Assembly: GCA_031264205.1 (NCBI GenBank)
Contig: JAISEH010000031.1
Span: 1-8,559 of the forward strand
Origin: Candidatus Margulisiibacteriota bacterium
GTDB lineage: Bacteria > Margulisbacteria > Termititenacia > Termititenacales > Termititenacaceae
Direction of reading: 5' to 3'
DNA length: 8,559 nt
Shown here piece after piece: positions 5,970 to 8,559 of this stretch. A program made the translations under genes and the position numbers. A model generated the notes under the pieces. The model worked only from the letters and a program-made list of their open reading frames with translations, was not told where the DNA came from and ran no database searches. Every line of letters starts with the position of its first letter. Within the stretch, counting starts at the first letter, position 1.

Positions 5970-6973
5970 TTTTTTAGCGCCTTTTTAGCTTCTTCGCGGT
6001 CGTCGAAATGCTGTTTTTTCTGGCCAAGCACTTGATAGGTCTCATGTCCTTTACCGGCCAGCACGACAAAATCGTCAGCCTGTGCCAGACGCACAGCCTG
6101 CTGTATGGCCAGACGCCGGTCGGCCTGCACGATAATTTTTTTACTCCGGTTAAAAAATCCCTGACGCATACCGGCCAAAATGTCTTGAATAATCAGATCA
6201 GGATTCTCCGTACGCGGATTGTCCGAAGTTACCAGACAAATATCGCTTTTGCGCAAAGCCAGCCGCCCCATTTTTGGCCGCTTCCCTTTGTCGCGGTCGC
6301 CGCCGCAGCCGAAAACTGTGATGATGCGGCCGCCGGATTTTTGTTTTTGGCGCAAATCAGTCACGGCGTTCAAAAGATTTTCCAGGCCGTCGGGTGTGTG
6401 AGCATAATCGACGACGACAAAAGGTTTTTTATGAATGACTTCGAAGCGGCCTGGCACGGGCGCCAGATCAGCGAAAAGTTTTTTCAATTTTTTTTCAGGC
6501 AAAATATTTAAACTTTTCAGTACAGCCAGCGCGGTCTGCAAATTGTGCTCGTTAAATTTGCCGGTGAACGGGTGCTTAAAATCGATTTTTTCCCGGCGCC
6601 AAATCCGCGGGGTGATTTTTATGCCGCAGCCGCGCTTTAGCCAGCCGTATTTTACTTTTTGGTAGGCGCGAAAAGTTTTGTGATAGTCGAGATGATCGCG
6701 CGTGACATTGGTCAGGGCTTTGACGTGAAAAAAAATGCCCTTGATCCGGTCTTGATGTATGCCGTGCGAGGAAACTTCCATGACCAAATATTCCGTGCCT
6801 TTTTTTCTCTCTTGCTCGAAAATCTCCGCCAGCTCCCAGGGCGACGGTGTGGTCAGGCGATTGGTGATTGTGCCGATCAGAGCGGCCTTGTGTCCGGCCT
6901 TTTGCAAAACCTCACAGACAATATGCGTGGTGGTGGTCTTGCCATTGGTGCCGGTGATGCCGATGACTTTCAT
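5954..6973 (-). CDS. murE: MurE-type ligase lacking the N-terminal UDP-binding domain
   Basis: MurE adds the third amino acid to UDP-MurNAc-Ala-Glu in peptidoglycan precursor synthesis. ATP-binding motif GTNGKTTTT is at 8-16. The central signatures TTP (41-43), MEVSSHG (65-71) and NVTRDHLDYH (89-98) follow, and K108 aligns with the carbamylated lysine. The C-terminal domain is intact: PGRFEVI, VVDYAHTPDGLENLL, VFGCGGDRDKGKRP, SDNPRTENP and LAGKGHETYQ. The DNPR motif indicates meso-diaminopimelate as substrate. MurE is usually near 490 residues; this one has 339. It starts at MKVIGITGTNGKT, exactly where domain 2 begins in full-length enzymes, and about 30 residues replace the longer stretch usually found between K108 and the GKFNEHN motif. 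The DNA upstream is fumA, so the missing domain is not hidden by a frameshift. A -10 box lies 9 nt before the ATG. Confidence 0.85.
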   Translation of the reverse strand: MKVIGITGTNGKTTTTHIVCEVLQKAGHKAALIGTITNRLTTPSPWELAEIFEQERKKGTEYLVMEVSSHGIHQDRIKGIFFHVKALTNVTRDHLDYHKTFRAYQKVKYGWLKRGCGIKITPRIWRREKIDFKHPFTGKFNEHNLQTALAVLKSLNILPEKKLKKLFADLAPVPGRFEVIHKKPFVVVDYAHTPDGLENLLNAVTDLRQKQKSGGRIITVFGCGGDRDKGKRPKMGRLALRKSDICLVTSDNPRTENPDLIIQDILAGMRQGFFNRSKKIIVQADRRLAIQQAVRLAQADDFVVLAGKGHETYQVLGQKKQHFDDREEAKKALKKCRPK

Positions 6974-6988
6974 GGTTGGGCGATTATA
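6974..6988 (-). promoter_or_regulatory. -10 box for a nearly leaderless murE-ispG mRNA
   Basis: The minus strand reads TATAAT-CGCCCAACC-ATG. The hexamer ends 9 nt before the start codon, so the predicted leader is only about 3 nt. The TAA inside TATAAT is also the stop codon of fumA (6986-6984), so terminating codon and promoter share bases. No Shine-Dalgarno is present. Confidence 0.5.
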
Positions 6989-7817
6989 ACATTATTTCGC
7001 AATGTCTCGCCGCGTGGCACTGAATATTTACGGCGAGCGGCAAACTGGCGATATGGCACGGAGCCGTGAGAATAAACGCGGACAGCGCGGTGGTAATGCC
7101 GCCGTAACCGGCCGGACCAATATTTAATTTGTTTACTGCTTGCAAAATTTCTTTTTCCAGAGCGGCATAGTTTTGGTCAGGATGCGCGCTGCCGATCTCG
7201 CGCAATAGGGCTTTTTTGGCCAGAATAGGCGCGGTGTCAAAAGTTCCACCCAGGCCAATGCCGAGTATCAGCGGCGGACAGGGCGCCGAGTCAGCTTTTC
7301 GCACGATCTCGACAATTTTGGCGATTATTTCGTTTTTATCCGCGGTCGGGCGGAGCATATACAATGCGGATTTATTTTCCGCACCGCCGCCTTTGGCCAG
7401 TAAATTGATTTTGAATGTGTCTCCCGCCACAATCTCGGTGTGGATCACGGCCGGTGTATTGTCCTGCGTATTTACGCGGTCGAGCGGATCACGGACTATA
7501 GATTTGCGCAGAGACTGATAGCCGCGCGCGACGCCGGATCGAATAGCTTCATTTAAATTTCCGGCGATATGCGCCTCCTGTCCGATCTCCAAAAAAACCA
7601 CGCACGTGCCGGTGTCCTGGCAGAGCGGCAGTCCGTCCACACGCGCGGCCTGCGCGTTTTGCAAAAGTTTTTGCAGGACAGCACGGCCTTGCGGCGAGGT
7701 TTCGTTTTGCTCGGCCGTCCGCAGCGCGCGCTCGACATCCGGCGGTAAATTGAGATTCAGGTCCACAATGGCGGCGGCGATTTTTTTGGCGATCAATTCA
7801 GCGGAGATTTCACGCAT
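6984..7817 (-). CDS. Class I fumarase / tartrate dehydratase, alpha subunit
   Basis: This is the N-terminal (alpha) half of a two-subunit class I Fe-S hydro-lyase that interconverts fumarate and malate; L-tartrate dehydratase alpha (TtdA) is the closest alternative. The 277 residues fit the split subunit. Signatures are PLCQDTGTCVVF (C66), APCPPLILGIGLGGTFD (C180) and APCHIASLPLAVNIQCHAARH (C254, C267); C66, C180 and C267 are the likely [4Fe-4S] ligands. ATG 7817 is chosen because TATAAT lies exactly 6 nt upstream; an upstream extension to 7925 would read through that promoter and a terminator hairpin. The beta subunit normally follows directly, but here murE does, and no beta gene is in the window. 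Substrate cannot be told from sequence alone. Confidence 0.9.
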   Translation of the reverse strand: MREISAELIAKKIAAAIVDLNLNLPPDVERALRTAEQNETSPQGRAVLQKLLQNAQAARVDGLPLCQDTGTCVVFLEIGQEAHIAGNLNEAIRSGVARGYQSLRKSIVRDPLDRVNTQDNTPAVIHTEIVAGDTFKINLLAKGGGAENKSALYMLRPTADKNEIIAKIVEIVRKADSAPCPPLILGIGLGGTFDTAPILAKKALLREIGSAHPDQNYAALEKEILQAVNKLNIGPAGYGGITTALSAFILTAPCHIASLPLAVNIQCHAARHCEIML

Positions 7818-7829
7818 AAAGAAATTATA
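7818..7829 (-). promoter_or_regulatory. -10 box giving a leaderless fumarase alpha mRNA
   Basis: The minus strand reads TATAAT-TTCTTT-ATG. A perfect -10 hexamer (7829-7824) ends 6 nt before the ATG, so +1 coincides with the start codon. TTTACA lies upstream, but with a 21-bp spacer. No Shine-Dalgarno is possible. Confidence 0.65.
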
Positions 7830-7861
7830 CACCTGCCTCGGATAAAATAATGTAAAGAACA

Positions 7862-7875
7862 CACGTCCGGACGTG
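7862..7875. promoter_or_regulatory. 14-bp perfect palindrome upstream of the fumarase promoter
   Basis: CACGTCCGGACGTG is a perfect 7+7 palindrome lying about 33 bp upstream of the -10 box of the fumarase gene and about 10 bp beyond the foot of the terminator. Position and symmetry suit an activator or repressor site for a dimeric regulator. It could also form a hairpin at the extreme 3' end of read-through RNA from the 130-residue gene. A near copy of its left half (CACACGTCGGAC) occurs at 7944-7955. Confidence 0.4.
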
Positions 7876-7884
7876 CGCCTTCTG

Positions 7885-7919
7885 AATAAAAAAAGGCCAT
7901 GCTGAAAAGCATGGCCTTT
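7885..7919 (-). terminator. Rho-independent terminator after the 130-residue gene
   Basis: A 12-bp perfect stem (7892-7903 with 7908-7919) closes a 4-nt loop. On the minus strand the stem runs into a T tract (7894-7888, seven T), the arrangement of an intrinsic terminator for the minus-strand gene ending at 8015. On the plus strand there is no T tract beyond TTT, so it acts in one direction. It isolates the leaderless fumarase promoter from upstream transcription. Confidence 0.85.
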
Positions 7920-7943
7920 AAACAAGTCAGGTTATTCACCTTT

Positions 7944-8010
7944 CACACGTCGGACACTTCGTGTCCTTGTGGGTCTCACTTAACTTCGCAACTATTGTTG
8001 CTTGTTAAGT
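7944..8010 (-). other. Two hairpins in the 3' UTR of the 130-residue gene
   Basis: Hairpin one (7978-8010) pairs ACTTAAC with GTTAAGT and GCAAC with GTTGC around a TATT loop, with a small internal loop. Hairpin two has a perfect core GGACAC-TTC-GTGTCC (7952-7966), extended by CACA/TGTG (7944-7947 with 7968-7971). With the terminator they make three consecutive stems in a 3' UTR of about 120 nt. They may stabilise the mRNA 3' end or form a processed small RNA; neither is shown by the sequence. Confidence 0.5.
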
Positions 8011-8014
8011 TCGA

Positions 8015-8407
8015 CTAACCTTGACCTGTCACCGAATGCACTTGCTTTTGTGCCTTGTTCTCCGCTGCTACGAGCTGAGCCGCTGCCTGCTCCAATGTGG
8101 ACAACTCTTGCAAAGCGTCGTCCAGCACCAGAGCGCCGGCGCCGGTGGAGATGTCGATGGATACTGCGGATGCACCAGATTTAAAACTGACATTTATTTC
8201 CTTTCCGCCGTTGCCAGTAGCCACTTTTTCAATCTCCGACATAAGCTTGGAACGAATCTGTGTAACATTGCCGATCGCGTTATAGGCGTCTTTAGCAATA
8301 TTGCTCAGCGTCACACCGCCTACTGTCAAACTAGTTACTTTCTTAAATCCTGATGCTAATGCTGTTGAGTCATTTTGTGTTGCTGCTGTTGGGTCTGTTC
8401 CTGACAT
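8015..8407 (-). CDS. Unrecognised 130-residue protein with very strong RBS
   Basis: I do not recognise this family. The protein starts with a Ser/Thr/Ala-rich flexible segment (1-20). A helical stretch with NIAKDAYNAIGNVTQIRSKLMSEIEKV (about 36-62) follows, then a Gly-rich turn and two short strands (EINVSFKSG and AVSIDIST). It ends with a long amphipathic Ala/Gln/Glu helix (about 95-124). It has no cysteine, signal peptide or membrane segment. Such compact helix-strand-helix proteins can be self-assembling or secreted without a signal peptide, but this is speculation. ATG at 8407 is chosen because AGGAGGTGAT lies just upstream; the in-frame GTG at 8416 falls inside that site. The strong ribosome binding site, own terminator and structured leader suggest high, regulated expression of a single-gene unit. 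Confidence 0.75.
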   Translation of the reverse strand: MSGTDPTAATQNDSTALASGFKKVTSLTVGGVTLSNIAKDAYNAIGNVTQIRSKLMSEIEKVATGNGGKEINVSFKSGASAVSIDISTGAGALVLDDALQELSTLEQAAAQLVAAENKAQKQVHSVTGQG

Positions 8408-8411
8408 ATAA

Positions 8412-8421
8412 ATCACCTCCT
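8412..8421 (-). promoter_or_regulatory. Near-full-length Shine-Dalgarno of the 130-residue gene
   Basis: AGGAGGTGAT on the minus strand complements ten bases of the typical 16S rRNA 3' end, with 8 nt between the AGGAGG core and ATG 8407. It is the strongest ribosome binding site in the window and fixes the start at 8407 rather than the GTG at 8416. Confidence 0.8.
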
Positions 8422-8443
8422 CTTTGATTACTGCCTAAACAAT

Positions 8444-8475
8444 AAAAATCCCTGCCGGCTTTTCAGCCGGAAAGG
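8444..8475 (-). terminator. Terminator-like hairpin in the leader (attenuator or upstream terminator)
   Basis: On the minus strand CCGGCT-GAAA-AGCCGG (8470-8455) forms a perfect 6-bp stem. It can be extended by CCT/AGG across a small bulge (8475-8473 with 8453-8451). Two nt later comes TTTTT (8448-8444). This is intrinsic-terminator geometry, ending 36 nt before the start codon of the 130-residue gene. It either ends an upstream minus-strand gene beyond the window or acts as an attenuator. I see no convincing promoter between it and the Shine-Dalgarno, which favours a leader element. Confidence 0.5.
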
Positions 8476-8533
8476 ATATTGTTTTCTATTGCGGTAGGAG
8501 TACTAAGATTTTTAGCGTCCCTACGCCAAATAC

Positions 8534-8546
8534 GGGGGGGGGGGGG
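8534..8546. repeat. 13-nt homopolymeric G (C) tract
   Basis: Thirteen consecutive G on the plus strand (C on the minus strand) lie about 127 nt upstream of the 130-residue gene and close to the window end. Such tracts are slippage-prone and may change promoter spacing (phase variation), but can also be an assembly or sequencing artefact. The rest of the 8408-8559 region holds the leader hairpin and a weak inverted repeat (8491-8526). No gene was recognised there. Confidence 0.6.
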
Positions 8547-8559
8547 TTAACGAGCTACA

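Noticed and set aside
7818..7925. N-terminal extension of the fumarase alpha reading frame by 36 residues
   Set aside because: It would be translated from the terminator hairpin and through the TATAAT box; the family N terminus matches the ATG at 7817.
8408..8416. GTG start at 8416 for the 130-residue gene
   Set aside because: This GTG lies inside the AGGAGGTGAT ribosome binding site, so it cannot be the start served by that site; ATG 8407 has the right spacing.
1..8559. CRISPR array, tRNA or rRNA genes, insertion sequences
   Set aside because: No regularly spaced repeats, no cloverleaf or rRNA-like stretch and no transposase or terminal inverted repeats were found by eye on either strand.

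Overview
This is a bacterial window of moderate GC that mixes core metabolic genes with a short accessory block. The core genes are signal peptidase I, RibD (riboflavin), IspG (MEP isoprenoid pathway), a MurE-type ligase carrying the DNPR motif typical of meso-diaminopimelate-adding enzymes, and the alpha half of a class I Fe-S fumarase. An Fe-S hydratase and an Fe-S IspG together suggest a low-oxygen lifestyle (inference). I cannot name the phylum from this sequence alone.

Layout from left to right. The 3' end of lepB (+) runs off the left edge and overlaps the 3' end of ribD (-). Next come an unrecognised 278-residue gene (-) and an unrecognised 475-residue gene (-). A lone phage tail-collar/tail-fibre-like gene (-) follows, divergent from a Cro/CI-type HTH regulator (+). 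The regulator ends 1 nt from the stop of ispG (-). Its upstream partner murE (-) overlaps ispG by 16 nt, and the fumarase alpha gene (-) lies just before murE. A strong terminator separates these from a 130-residue unrecognised gene (-) with a near-perfect Shine-Dalgarno, a hairpin-rich leader and 3' UTR, and a 13-nt G/C homopolymer upstream.

The most striking pattern is in the starts. ribD, the 278-residue gene and fumA each have a TATAAT or TATATT box exactly 6 nt before the start codon, and murE has one 9 nt before it. This spacing puts +1 at or within a few bases of the start codon, so these mRNAs should be leaderless or nearly so. The accessory genes (475-residue gene, tail-fibre gene, HTH regulator, 130-residue gene) instead have normal leaders with clear Shine-Dalgarno sequences. 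The window therefore shows two initiation styles that follow the split between core and accessory genes.

The best candidate for an undescribed system is the block at about 2248-4948. An HTH regulator faces a tail-fibre-like gene across a 105-bp intergenic region, which holds a consensus promoter with a 13-bp palindrome over its start site. A large unknown gene lies downstream, and there are no other phage genes. A second oddity is the 339-residue MurE: it begins exactly at the ATP-binding domain, so the UDP-binding N-terminal domain is absent, and its central domain is also shortened.
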